64,000 nucleotides of DNA from Paraburkholderia sp. CNPSo 3274 (lineage in GTDB: Bacteria; Pseudomonadota; Gammaproteobacteria; Burkholderiales; Burkholderiaceae), in NCBI RefSeq assembly GCF_024206475.1, contig NZ_JAMBPR010000004.1, positions 124,001-188,000 of the forward strand, given 5' to 3'. The notes below the pieces were generated by a model, which did no database searches, was not told where the DNA came from, and saw only the letters and a program-made list of their open reading frames with translations. Position numbers and translations under genes: made by a program. Shown here one piece after another: positions 17,529 to 25,273 of the stretch (within the stretch, counting starts at the first letter, position 1; every line of letters begins with the position of its first letter).

Positions 17529-18101
17529 ATGCGGTTTTGGCAGAAGCAAGGTGGCGCAGCAACCAGAACGATAACTAAAGCGACAACGCAAGCGAAGAGA
17601 ACGAAACGCGGCGCAGCGACTGCCCTGCTGCTCTTGCCGCTGCTGCTGTTCGGCACGGCGCAGTCGGCGCACGCGGCGAACTGGTGTAGTTCGGGCCTGT
17701 GGGTAGACGCGATGGTGGGCTCGTACCACATCCATCCCGACAAGGACTTCGAACAATTCAACCCCGGCCTCGGCATCGAATGCTGGCCCGGCGACACGTG
17801 GGCGCTCACGGCAGGCGGTTTTCGCAACTCGTTGCGCCGGCCCTCTTATTATGGCGGCGCAGTGTGGGCACCCGAGTTTCTGCACTGGGGCTTCGTGCGG
17901 CTCGCGGCGATGGGCGGTATCATCTCCGGCTACAACTATGGCAACTGGGGCCTCGGCCACGACCATACGATCGGGCCCGTGGTCGCGCCTATCGTGATGG
18001 TCGCGTACAAGCGCGTGGGCGTGAACTTCATCGTCATTCCGCCGATACCGTCTGACGATCTGCCATTTACCATCGGGTTTCAGTTGCGCTTCAAGTTCTA
18101 G
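17529..18101 (+). CDS. small outer-membrane beta-barrel protein (unassigned)
   Basis: A 190-residue protein. A polar N-terminus is followed by a signal peptide (LLLLPLLLFGTAQSAHA) with cleavage near AHA-AN. The mature part has alternating hydrophobic and Gly/Tyr-rich strands and ends in Phe (LRFKF), the usual signal for barrel insertion. The segment FEQFNPGLGIEC resembles small barrels such as PagP/PagL-like enzymes, but I see no catalytic motif, so function is open. A GGACGGAG site precedes ATG 17529. Confidence 0.65.
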   Translation: MRFWQKQGGAATRTITKATTQAKRTKRGAATALLLLPLLLFGTAQSAHAANWCSSGLWVDAMVGSYHIHPDKDFEQFNPGLGIECWPGDTWALTAGGFRNSLRRPSYYGGAVWAPEFLHWGFVRLAAMGGIISGYNYGNWGLGHDHTIGPVVAPIVMVAYKRVGVNFIVIPPIPSDDLPFTIGFQLRFKF

Positions 18102-18113
18102 GGTTCGACGTCC

Positions 18114-18133
18114 TCCCGCAAACTCTCACCTTT
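18114..18133 (+). repeat. dispersed iteron copy (same orientation as origin array)
   Basis: TCCCGCAAACTCTCACCTTT, 17 of 20 positions as in the array consensus. It lies between the outer-membrane protein gene and the dsbG-like gene, 11 kb from the end of the array. Confidence 0.75.
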
Positions 18134-18254
18134 GCTGTTAACCTGACGCCTTTGCCATATTGGCGTCAGTGACGCGCCACGGCTCGACCCTAAGATACGA
18201 GCCTTCGCTCTACAGGCGCGAGACGTGACGCGCTATCCAAGTCAAAGGAAAAGA

Positions 18255-18869
18255 ATGAAGAAGTTCACACGCATGCTGATCGCCGCAGGCGCACTGGCCA
18301 TGAGCGCTGGCGCCATGGCCGCCGGTGCTCCGGAGCCCACCTGGTTGCCCGCAACGGCTGCTGCAAGCCTGCAGAATGCGAGTGCGATCGTCGAAGGCGC
18401 GAATGGGTCGAACGTGAAGTCGACGCTTTATGTCTTCATGGACCCAAACTGTATTTACTGTCACCTGGTGTGGAAAGCACTGCAACCGTATGAAGCGGTC
18501 GGCCTGCAGGTGCATTGGATTCCTATGGGCTTTCTGAAGCCCGATTCGGCGGGCAAAGCGGCCGCGCTGCTGGAGTCGAAAGACGGCGCCGCGCTGCTCA
18601 AAGAGCTGGAAACGCACTACTCGGAGAAGGACGAATCGGGCGGCATCGCACCGCTCGCGCACATTCCCGCCACCGACAAGAACAAGCTCGACAACAACAT
18701 CAAGCTCTTTCAGGACCTCGGGTTCGACGGTACGCCTACGCTTATTTATCAAGGTTCAGGCGGACGCTGGGCCGATATCAGCGGCTTGCCGAAGCTGGGC
18801 GACTTGCCTGGCATGCTGAATCTGCCGGCGCAACCGATTACGGATGCCGAGCTGCAGAAGTATCGTTGA
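18255..18869 (+). CDS. DsbG/DsbC-like periplasmic thiol-disulfide protein
   Basis: A 204-residue secreted protein. A signal peptide ends near AMA (residue 22). The thioredoxin-fold domain has the active site Cys66-Ile-Tyr-Cys69 in MDPNCIYCH. The cis-proline loop is GTPTLIY near residue 160. DsbG and DsbC have a longer N-terminal dimerisation domain (about 240 residues in total); here that part is short, so it may be monomeric and work as a chaperone-like reductase. GGAAAAG precedes ATG 18255. Iteron copies flank the gene on both sides. Confidence 0.82.
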   Translation: MKKFTRMLIAAGALAMSAGAMAAGAPEPTWLPATAAASLQNASAIVEGANGSNVKSTLYVFMDPNCIYCHLVWKALQPYEAVGLQVHWIPMGFLKPDSAGKAAALLESKDGAALLKELETHYSEKDESGGIAPLAHIPATDKNKLDNNIKLFQDLGFDGTPTLIYQGSGGRWADISGLPKLGDLPGMLNLPAQPITDAELQKYR

Positions 18870-18920
18870 GCGCGCACGGCGGTGAGTCATTCACCGCATC
18901 GTGAGTTCACCGATACAACG

Positions 18921-18940
18921 ATAGGTGAGGAGTTCCAGGA
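18921..18940 (-). repeat. degenerate dispersed iteron copy
   Basis: ATAGGTGAGGAGTTCCAGGA on the plus strand keeps the GGTGAG core and TTC-x-GGA end. It stands 19 bp before a good copy in the opposite orientation. Confidence 0.45.
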
Positions 18941-18959
18941 GTCGAACGTCATGCGCTCC

Positions 18960-18979
18960 TCCCGAAAAGCCTCACCTTT
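18960..18979 (+). repeat. dispersed iteron copy
   Basis: TCCCGAAAAGCCTCACCTTT, a perfect match to the array consensus. It lies 90 bp after the dsbG-like gene and just past the stop of the small ORF. Confidence 0.8.
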
Positions 18980-18997
18980 CCTCTCGCGACTCAGGTT

Positions 18998-19087
18998 TCA
19001 GAACTTGTAATCGAGATTCTTCGGATTGAATGCGTCGTCGTCGAAGGGCTTCGGCGTGATGCTGTCGATCACGATTTTCTCGAACAT
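18998..19087 (-). CDS. possible 29-residue small protein
   Basis: ATG at 19087 opens a 29-codon frame with GC-rich third positions like the surrounding genes. The peptide begins MFEKIVIDSITPKPF and ends NPKNLDYKF. A TAG stands directly before the ATG, so it is not the tail of a longer frame in this sequence. No clear ribosome site is seen. It may be a real small protein or the remnant of a lost gene. I recognise no family. Confidence 0.35.
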   Translation of the reverse strand: MFEKIVIDSITPKPFDDDAFNPKNLDYKF

Positions 19088-19165
19088 CTAATTGATTCGG
19101 ATTGCAGGTCAATGTGCGCGCGCCGCACAAACATGCGTAGCAAGGTGGCCGTCGCAAAGAAGACC

Positions 19166-19185
19166 AAAGGTGAGTGTTTCCGGGA
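19166..19185 (-). repeat. dispersed iteron copy (reverse orientation)
   Basis: AAAGGTGAGTGTTTCCGGGA on the plus strand. It lies 151 bp before the coiled-coil gene at 19337, in its probable promoter region. It is the first clear copy in the reverse orientation. Confidence 0.7.
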
Positions 19186-19336
19186 ACATACACGCAGCGC
19201 GAGCCGTTGCTGCGCCGCGGCAGCGTCGCCGCGGGCGGGTTGTGATTCGCGGTATAGTCGTTCGCGACAAGAGGCCTCGTTGTGCGCCCTACGCTTCACC
19301 GCCGCCGCGCCCGAGCGGTCTGCAACGGAGTTTTCC

Positions 19337-20359
19337 ATGGGTATCCTGGACAGGCTTTGGCCGCGCGCCCGCGCGAAGCAGGCGCCGGAATCGCCGCAAA
19401 TCCAGACGCTGATCGAGCGTCTGCTAGTGCTCAGCCCCACGCTCAAGCTCGTGCCCGAGTGGCGCGAACGGCTTGTGCCCGCGCTCGCGCAATCGGTCGC
19501 GTATGTGCGCGACGTGGTGGACCGCATGCCGCCCGCGCGCGAAGCGAGCGCCGCCACCTGGTCGAGCGATCCCTATATCCATGCATTTTTCGCCGCACCC
19601 GACGAGGTCGGCCATGTGCTGAGCCGCTCGCCTGAACTGCACGCATGGTTCGAGAGTCATGCGCTTGCGCGCGAGACTTACGCGGTGCTCGGCATGGCCC
19701 TGAACGAGCGGTGTGCCTTCGGTGTCGAGCAGTATGGCGACGAGGTGCACACCGATGTCATGCAGACTACGTTGAGCTTCGACGACCATCAGGTGCGCGT
19801 GTGCGGCGAAACCGAAAGCGACCTTCGCGAGCAGATCGTGCAGCGCGTGGTCGAGCAGATCGCACTGGAAGGACTCGAGCAGATCGGCGCCGACGAGTCG
19901 CGCCGCGACGTGCTGGAACAGGAGCGCGCGCTGCTCAGAACGCGCCTGCAACTGCTCACGCGCCACGGCGCGGGGACGCAACGCATGCTGGGAGAGCACG
20001 CCGTGCAAAGCGTCGCCGAAGTGGCGAAGGTCGAGGCGCAGATTGCGCAGAACGCGAGCGAGATCGCCGCGCTCGGCCTCAAGAGCGAAGCGCTCGAGCA
20101 CCAACTCACGGTGATTTGCAGGGTGCTCGCGAATCCCGCGCAATACACGAACGTCGAAATGCGCGAGATCTGCCTGAGCCCGATGAATGTCCTGCTTGCA
20201 AACGGCGGCCCGGGCAACAGTGCCTCGATCGTGTTCCCGCTCGCGCGGCTGCCGTCGAGCCCGCAAGGTTTGCGCGCCTTCTCCCTGGTGCGCTTCGCGC
20301 GCGCTGACCTTCAACCCTTGCCGCGCGTGCTCGTAGAAGACAGCCGCTTCATGATCTGA
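19337..20359 (+). CDS. hypothetical protein with coiled-coil segment
   Basis: A 340-residue cytoplasmic protein I do not recognise. The first 180 residues look globular and mostly helical. Residues about 190-265 form a Glu/Gln/Arg-rich coiled coil (LEQERALLRTRLQLL, then VAEVAKVEAQIAQNASEIAAL). The C-terminal 70 residues are again globular. No membrane segment is seen. ATG 19337 follows ACGGAG at a good distance. The gene is flanked by origin-type iterons on both sides, which is the only hint of context. Confidence 0.7.
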   Translation: MGILDRLWPRARAKQAPESPQIQTLIERLLVLSPTLKLVPEWRERLVPALAQSVAYVRDVVDRMPPAREASAATWSSDPYIHAFFAAPDEVGHVLSRSPELHAWFESHALARETYAVLGMALNERCAFGVEQYGDEVHTDVMQTTLSFDDHQVRVCGETESDLREQIVQRVVEQIALEGLEQIGADESRRDVLEQERALLRTRLQLLTRHGAGTQRMLGEHAVQSVAEVAKVEAQIAQNASEIAALGLKSEALEHQLTVICRVLANPAQYTNVEMREICLSPMNVLLANGGPGNSASIVFPLARLPSSPQGLRAFSLVRFARADLQPLPRVLVEDSRFMI

Positions 20360-20375
20360 GCGCGGCGTCGCGGTC

Positions 20376-20395
20376 ATGGGTGAGAAGATTCGGGA
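20376..20395 (-). repeat. dispersed iteron copy
   Basis: ATGGGTGAGAAGATTCGGGA on the plus strand. The GAAGATTCGGGAG end is shared with the copy at 48930. Confidence 0.65.
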
Positions 20396-20609
20396 GCGGC
20401 GTGCGTGGCGTTGCGACGGTTCGTTGACGAAGCGTGCCGAAATCACCGTCGCGCGTGATCGGCTGCGGAAGTTTCGTGATCCCGATGTACAGGAGAACCT
20501 GGTTCTGGCGCGCAAGATTTTCCTGGTAGTCCCAGGTTAAGGGATCCGAATATTGCCGAGTACCAGGTGTTAGCAATCAAAACCTTGCGCGCTCGAGCGC
20601 GAGACGCCC

Positions 20610-20629
20610 AAAGGTGAGTGTTTTCGGGG
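20610..20629 (-). repeat. dispersed iteron copy
   Basis: AAAGGTGAGTGTTTTCGGGG on the plus strand, one base from consensus at its end. It lies in a gap between convergent genes. Confidence 0.75.
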
Positions 20630-20745
20630 ACCGTGAACAACGGTGCGAAATTGCGCATCGAATCGCTAACCGCATATGCAAAAATCCCATTGAAAAGGGG
20701 CTTTTTTGTCAACGCGCGCGACACCGGCGCGAGCACTTCGGCGCG

Positions 20746-20765
20746 AAAGGTGAGCGTTTTCAGGA
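20746..20765 (-). repeat. dispersed iteron copy
   Basis: AAAGGTGAGCGTTTTCAGGA on the plus strand. It ends 9 bp before the stop codon of the convergent permease-ATPase gene. Confidence 0.75.
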
Positions 20766-20773
20766 GTCGTGAG

Positions 20774-22642
20774 TCAGGAGCCGTGCGATGCTGGCCAGGC
20801 GAGCACGCCGTTCGCGTCAATCGAGAAGCACAGCTCGCCGGTATGCGATGCGGGCGCGTCTTCTGCGGCGATATCGAAGGTTTCTCCGGCGATTTCGACT
20901 GTAACGTAGCGGTCGCCGTGACGCAGCGACGTGCCCGCAATGCGCCCCTGCCACGCGCCTTCTTGCGTCGCGACGAGCGCGCGCGGCGAGACCCGCCACA
21001 TCACACGCGAGCCCACCGCAAGCGATGTATCGGCGCAGGGCAGGCGCAGTCCCGTTGGCGTTTCGATCGCGCCGCCAGCACGCACGATCCCCTCGCCGAC
21101 GTTGTGCAGGCCGAGCAGTTCGGCCACGCGCAGCGTGGCGGGCTGCTGAAACACGTCGGCCACGGCGCCCGCCTGCAGCACGCATCCCTGTTCGATCACG
21201 AGCACTTCGTCGGCGAGCAGCGCCGCTTCGTCGGGGTCGTGCGTGACGATCACCGTCACCGCGCCGACCTCGCGTTGCAGCGCCCGCAACGACTGCTGCA
21301 GACGGCGGCGCCGCGGCGTGTCGAGCGCGGCGAACGGTTCGTCGAACAGCAGCAGTTGCGTGTGCCGCGTGAGCGCGCGCGCGAGCGCCACGCGCTGACG
21401 CTGGCCGAACGAGAGCTGGCCAGGCAGGCGCTCAGTGAGCGTGTCGAGGCCGAGGTGCGCGAGCCAGTAGCGTGCGCTGGTAGCGTCGGCATCGACGGGA
21501 AACGCGAGCTGCTGCGCCACCGTCATGTGTGGAAAGAGCCCGTAATCCTGCGGCATGTAGCCGATCTGGCGGCGTTCGGGCGGCAGCGCGCCGAGGTCGG
21601 TCGCCCCGAGCACGACGGAGCCCGCGTCGTTGCGTTCGAGCCCGGCGATGATGCGCAGCGCGAGCGACTTGCCCGAGCCCGAAGGGCCGATGATCGCGAG
21701 CCGGCGCGTTTGCGGCTGCCACGCAACATCGAGCGTGAACGCGCCGAGACGCCGGCGCGCCGCGAAGGCAAGACGCAGGTCGGCGTTTTCCGCCGCCGTG
21801 GCGGCTGGCGTGATACTCGTGAGTTCGTCGCCGTTGTCCAGGTTCACCGTCAGCGTCGAGCGTGCGCTGCGGCTATAGACGGAGAGCACCGCGCAGATGA
21901 TCGCAATGCCGAGCGTGGGCAGCAGGAGCGGCATCATCGCGGGCAGGCCCTGGCCGCCGAACACGACGTAGGTATAAACAGGCAGCGAATACGGGTGATA
22001 CGCGACCATCACGGTCGCGCCGAATTCGCCGAACGCGCGCAGCCAGGCGAGCGCGAGCCCCGCGCGGATGGCGGGCCACGCAATGGGCAGCGTGACGCGA
22101 AAGAAGCGGCTGGCGGCGTGATGGCCGAGCGTGGCGGCGACGTCGTCGTACACGGGATCGACGGCGGTGAATGCCGAGCGCGCTGCGACGATCAGGAAGG
22201 GCGCCGCCACGAAGGTCTCGGCGAGTACGATGCCCGTGAAGGAGTCGGTAAGCGAGCCGCCGAAGAGCTGGCCGATGCCGCTATACGGCCCGATGAGAAA
22301 CAGCAGCAGCACGCCGCTCGTGAGCGGCGGCAGTGCGAGCGGCAACTGCACGACGAAGCCGACGAGCGCAATGCCACGCGCGCGCGAACGCGCGAGCCAG
22401 TAGCCGAGCGGCACGCCGCCCAGCAGGATGATGAGCGCGGCCACGCTCGCGCTCGCGACCGACACGCCGACCGCCGACCAGGTGGCGTGCCAGTCGACGC
22501 CGGCCCAGTCCGCCTGTCCGATCTGCGGAATGCTCGCAACGAACGGCGCGCACAGATAGACCGCGAGCAGCGCGCCGAGCCACCAGAGCGGCTGAGAGCG
22601 CTTCACGGCAACCTGCCCGGCACGCTGCGCGGCTTGTGTCAT
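20774..22642 (-). CDS. fused permease-ATPase of a molybdate/tungstate-type ABC transporter
   Basis: A 622-residue fusion. Residues 1-270 form a ModB/CysT-like permease with about six membrane segments and the EAA-type loop (AATLGHHAASRFFRVTLP). Residues about 290-510 form the ATPase, with Walker A GPSGSGKS, Q-loop MPQDYG, signature LSFGQRQR and Walker B LLLFDEP. A TOBE-like regulatory domain follows to the end. ModB and ModC are usually separate proteins. The start overlaps the stop of the binding-protein gene by 4 bp (ATGA). The ModE box upstream and molybdenum genes nearby support molybdate or tungstate as cargo. Confidence 0.9.
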   Translation of the reverse strand: MTQAAQRAGQVAVKRSQPLWWLGALLAVYLCAPFVASIPQIGQADWAGVDWHATWSAVGVSVASASVAALIILLGGVPLGYWLARSRARGIALVGFVVQLPLALPPLTSGVLLLFLIGPYSGIGQLFGGSLTDSFTGIVLAETFVAAPFLIVAARSAFTAVDPVYDDVAATLGHHAASRFFRVTLPIAWPAIRAGLALAWLRAFGEFGATVMVAYHPYSLPVYTYVVFGGQGLPAMMPLLLPTLGIAIICAVLSVYSRSARSTLTVNLDNGDELTSITPAATAAENADLRLAFAARRRLGAFTLDVAWQPQTRRLAIIGPSGSGKSLALRIIAGLERNDAGSVVLGATDLGALPPERRQIGYMPQDYGLFPHMTVAQQLAFPVDADATSARYWLAHLGLDTLTERLPGQLSFGQRQRVALARALTRHTQLLLFDEPFAALDTPRRRRLQQSLRALQREVGAVTVIVTHDPDEAALLADEVLVIEQGCVLQAGAVADVFQQPATLRVAELLGLHNVGEGIVRAGGAIETPTGLRLPCADTSLAVGSRVMWRVSPRALVATQEGAWQGRIAGTSLRHGDRYVTVEIAGETFDIAAEDAPASHTGELCFSIDANGVLAWPASHGS

Positions 22643-23532
22643 TGCTGTGCGGCGTCGATCACGGCTTGCACCGACGGCGGGATCGCCTGGGTCTGACCGT
22701 TGACGGCAGGCTTCGTCACATCCACGCCGTGCTCGGCGAGCAGCTTGCGGCCTTCTGCCGAGAGCAGGAAGTTCACGAAGCGCGCGGCGCCGGCGCTGTT
22801 GGGTGCGTCATTGAGAATCGTGAGCGTGTAGTTCGCCTTGATCTTCAGTTCGGGCGCGGGGTGGATCGCCGGAATCTTCAGGTCGGAAGTTTCGGTCGAG
22901 TAGAAGAAGCCCGCGTCGAGCTGACCCGACTGCAGACGGCCAACGAGCGTTTCTTCCGGGAGCACCTGCTCGGGATTTTCCGGCGCGCCGAGCGTCTTCT
23001 GCACGAGGTCAGGCTGGTTGTACGCCTGCGCGGCCTTCGTCATGAGTTCGACGGTGAAGACGCCCTTCGGGTCGAGCTTCGGATCGGTGCGGCCAAGGCG
23101 GATGCCCGGTTCCTGCAGCACCTGATCCCACTTCTTCGTCTTGAAGTCGTTAGCGAAACGGCTCTTCGGGTTGTAGCCGATCAGGAGTGGCGATTCGGCA
23201 AAATTCACGTACCACGTAACGTGATTGCCGTTGTCCTCGCCCATGAGGCTCGCGTTGACCTTCGGGCTCGCGCTGATGAACACATCGCCGCGGCGCAGCT
23301 TGCCTTTTATTTCATTGGCGATCTTGTTCGAGCCGGCTGCGTAGCCCTTGAAATGCAGGCCCGTTTCCTTTTCGAACGCGGGGCCCACGCTCTTTTCCAT
23401 GAGGTTGACGAGCGAGCCTGCATAGAGCACGTTGACATCGGATTCGTCGGCGAATGCGTTGGCGCTTGCACCCATCGCGCCCATCACACCGCTCACCACG
23501 ACGACTGAGGCCAGCAGCCTGCGGATAAACAT
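22639..23532 (-). CDS. periplasmic molybdate/tungstate-type substrate-binding protein
   Basis: A 297-residue secreted protein. A signal peptide ends near ANAFA. The mature start, NVLYAGSLVNLMEKSVGPAF, is typical of oxyanion-binding proteins of the ModA/WtpA group. A later feature is GSNKIANEIKGKLRRGDVFISAS. It delivers the anion to the fused permease-ATPase encoded directly downstream. ATG 23532 has GGGG upstream and begins the signal peptide; the frame extends further 5' without conserved sequence. A ModE box lies 16 bp before the start codon. Confidence 0.85.
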   Translation of the reverse strand: MFIRRLLASVVVVSGVMGAMGASANAFADESDVNVLYAGSLVNLMEKSVGPAFEKETGLHFKGYAAGSNKIANEIKGKLRRGDVFISASPKVNASLMGEDNGNHVTWYVNFAESPLLIGYNPKSRFANDFKTKKWDQVLQEPGIRLGRTDPKLDPKGVFTVELMTKAAQAYNQPDLVQKTLGAPENPEQVLPEETLVGRLQSGQLDAGFFYSTETSDLKIPAIHPAPELKIKANYTLTILNDAPNSAGAARFVNFLLSAEGRKLLAEHGVDVTKPAVNGQTQAIPPSVQAVIDAAQQ

Positions 23533-23547
23533 GTTCGACACCCCGTT

Positions 23548-23571
23548 CGTTATAAAGGCCCATATATTACG
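23548..23571. promoter_or_regulatory. ModE-binding box
   Basis: The half-sites CGTTATAAA (23548-23556) and TATATTACG (23563-23571) are separated by 6 bp. Each differs by one base from the E. coli consensus CGnTATATA-N6-TATATAnCG. It lies 16 bp before the binding-protein start and within the divergent region shared with the molbindin gene. It should repress uptake when molybdate is plentiful. Confidence 0.75.
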
Positions 23572-23701
23572 CTGGACTGCTGTATTCATGTGCTCGCCCA
23601 ATTCGCTATTTTGGCGATCAATGCCTGTGCGCGTTGACACAGCTAAACTGAGGGCCGGTTCTTTTCCCGATTCATGGTCCTGTTCATGTATGGAGGCCTT
23701 C

Positions 23702-24130
23702 ATGCGTACCAGCGCCCGTAACCATTTCTCCGGCCAGATCAGCGCGGTCAAGGCCGGCGCTGTCAACGACGAAGTGACGCTGCGCGCCGACGGCGGCCTC
23801 GAGATCGTCGCGATCATCACGCATGGCAGCGCCGCTTCGCTGGGTCTCGCCGCTGGCAAGCCGGCCTTCGCGCTCGTGAAGGCATCCTCGGTGATCCTCA
23901 TGGTCGACGGCGACGCGAGCAAGGTGTCCACGCGTAATGTCGTTGCGGGCACGGTTTCGTCGGTCACGAAGGGCGCAGTGAATGCGGAAGTCGTGCTCGC
24001 GGCCCCGGGCGGCGCGCAGATCGCGGCTATCGTGACGAACGACAGCGTCGATCGTCTCGGCCTCGCGGCGGGCAAGCAGGCAGCGGCGCTGTTTAAGGCA
24101 TCGAGCGTGATCGTCGGCGTAGACGGTTGA
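23702..24130 (+). CDS. molbindin-like protein with two Mop (TOBE) domains
   Basis: A 142-residue protein made of two tandem Mop domains of about 70 residues each. Both start with the SARN/STRN-x-G motif (SARNHFSGQISAVKAGAVNDEV; STRNVVAGTVSSVTKGAVNAEV) and end with KASSVI. Such proteins bind molybdate or tungstate at subunit interfaces and serve as store or sensor. This is the same architecture as the C-terminal half of E. coli ModE, which is absent from the ModE of this cluster. GGAGG stands six bases before ATG 23702. Confidence 0.92.
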   Translation: MRTSARNHFSGQISAVKAGAVNDEVTLRADGGLEIVAIITHGSAASLGLAAGKPAFALVKASSVILMVDGDASKVSTRNVVAGTVSSVTKGAVNAEVVLAAPGGAQIAAIVTNDSVDRLGLAAGKQAAALFKASSVIVGVDG

Positions 24131-24149
24131 TGCGCGGCTGCGAGCGCAC

Positions 24150-24770
24150 GTGAGCGCAATGACTCAGGGCAGTCAGGGCCCCGGCGCGGCGCCGCCGTCG
24201 GGCGATTTCGACGCTCTGGCGTCCGCGCGCTGCGACGCCCTGACGGGGGCGCCAGAGGCGTCTCGCACGCCCGACGCCTGGTTCTTCGCGCGGCTCGTCG
24301 CGGCGCGCGAGGTGCGCGGCGAATTGCCGTTGCTCGGTTTGACCCGCGCGCAGATCGACGCGCTCGGTGCGCGACACTTCGTGTGTGCGGTGACGAATGA
24401 AGCGCCGCACACGCACGTTATGACGGATGCGTCGCATGCTGCGTTCGCCGCGGCAATGCATGCCTTTCTCATTGCGCTTGCCGCGCCGCAAGCCGACCCC
24501 GACGACGTGGGTTGCCTCGCCGCGATCATTGCCCACGCGTGCCTGCGACCCGATCATCTGTGGCGCGATCTCGGCCTGCGTAGCCGCGATGACGTTACGC
24601 GCCTGCTGGAGCGCTTCTTCCCTGAGATCGTGGCGCGCAACGTGGAAGGCTTGCGCTGGAAGAAGCTGCTGGCGCGCGAACTCGCGCTGGCGTCGGGCGC
24701 CACGCCGGGCCCGGCGCCCGGTTGCCCCGGCTGCGAGGATTTCGGCTTCTGTTTTCCTGCTGGGCGTTAG
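24150..24770 (+). CDS. nifQ: NifQ-family protein
   Basis: A 206-residue protein of the NifQ family. NifQ carries a Mo-Fe-S cluster and supplies molybdenum for nitrogenase cofactor assembly. The region LRWKKLLARELAL followed by CPGCEDFGFC near the C-terminus is diagnostic. The usual motif is Cx4Cx2Cx5C; here only Cx2Cx5C remains, with Gly at the first Cys position. No nif structural genes are in the window. It stands between molbindin and modE genes, so a general molybdenum-donor role is possible. Confidence 0.8.
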   Translation: MSAMTQGSQGPGAAPPSGDFDALASARCDALTGAPEASRTPDAWFFARLVAAREVRGELPLLGLTRAQIDALGARHFVCAVTNEAPHTHVMTDASHAAFAAAMHAFLIALAAPQADPDDVGCLAAIIAHACLRPDHLWRDLGLRSRDDVTRLLERFFPEIVARNVEGLRWKKLLARELALASGATPGPAPGCPGCEDFGFCFPAGR

Positions 24771-24818
24771 CCATCCAGCGGGCCTGGCGGGCGGAACGCA
24801 TCGTGTATGCTTGCGCGC

Positions 24819-25232
24819 ATGACCAAGTCCCCCAACGATCAACCGCGCGCAGACGCTCCCGCGCCCGCACAGGCGCAGAAACCGGCCCGACCCGAGGTGC
24901 GTTTTCGCATGCGCATCGTTCAGGACAGCACGATCGCGCTCGGGCCAGGCAAGGTGTCGCTGCTCGAAGCCGTTCGCGAACATGGCTCGATCTCGGCTGC
25001 GGCGCGCAGCATGAACATGTCGTACAGGCGCGCGTGGCTGTTGATGGATGAACTCAACCGCGCGCTGGAGTCGCCGGCCACGGTTTCGGAGCATGGCGGG
25101 CAGAGCGGCGGCGGCAGCATGCTCACGCCGGTGGGCGAAGAGATCGTTCACCTGTATCGCAGCATCGAGGCGCGCGCCGCAGCGGTCTGCGAGGCCGAGA
25201 TCGAAGCACTCGTCAAACTCGTGAAGACCTGA
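24819..25232 (+). CDS. modE: ModE-type regulator, DNA-binding domain only
   Basis: A 137-residue protein. After a Pro/Ala-rich leader it has the LysR-like winged helix of ModE (LLEAVREHGSISAAARSMNMSYRRAWLLMDELN, about 50-83) and the short linker helix (LTPVGEEIVHLYRSIEA). It lacks the two molybdate-binding domains of full ModE (262 residues in E. coli). The separate two-domain molbindin gene upstream may supply sensing, or the protein may use another signal. ATG 24819 follows weak ribosome-site sequence. Confidence 0.85.
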   Translation: MTKSPNDQPRADAPAPAQAQKPARPEVRFRMRIVQDSTIALGPGKVSLLEAVREHGSISAAARSMNMSYRRAWLLMDELNRALESPATVSEHGGQSGGGSMLTPVGEEIVHLYRSIEARAAAVCEAEIEALVKLVKT

Positions 25233-25273
25233 CGTGATGTGACACGGCGGCGCACGGCCGCCAACGCAGGCGC

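Larger units (their letters stand above)
18870..19336. other. intergenic region with iteron copies and a small ORF
   Basis: A 467-bp gap. It contains a degenerate iteron copy (18921-18940, minus orientation), a good plus copy (18960-18979), a minus copy (19166-19185), and a 29-codon ORF on the minus strand. The iteron orientation changes here from plus to minus. I see no larger gene. Confidence 0.6.
20360..20773. other. intergenic region with three iteron copies
   Basis: A 414-bp gap between two convergent genes, so it should contain no promoter for either. It carries three reverse-orientation iteron copies (20376, 20610, 20746). I see no gene. Confidence 0.6.

Noticed and set aside
20618..22696. 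692-codon open frame on the plus strand
   Set aside because: It is antisense to the permease-ATPase gene, which has all ABC motifs. The frame is Arg/His/Ala-rich, a typical shadow in high-GC DNA.
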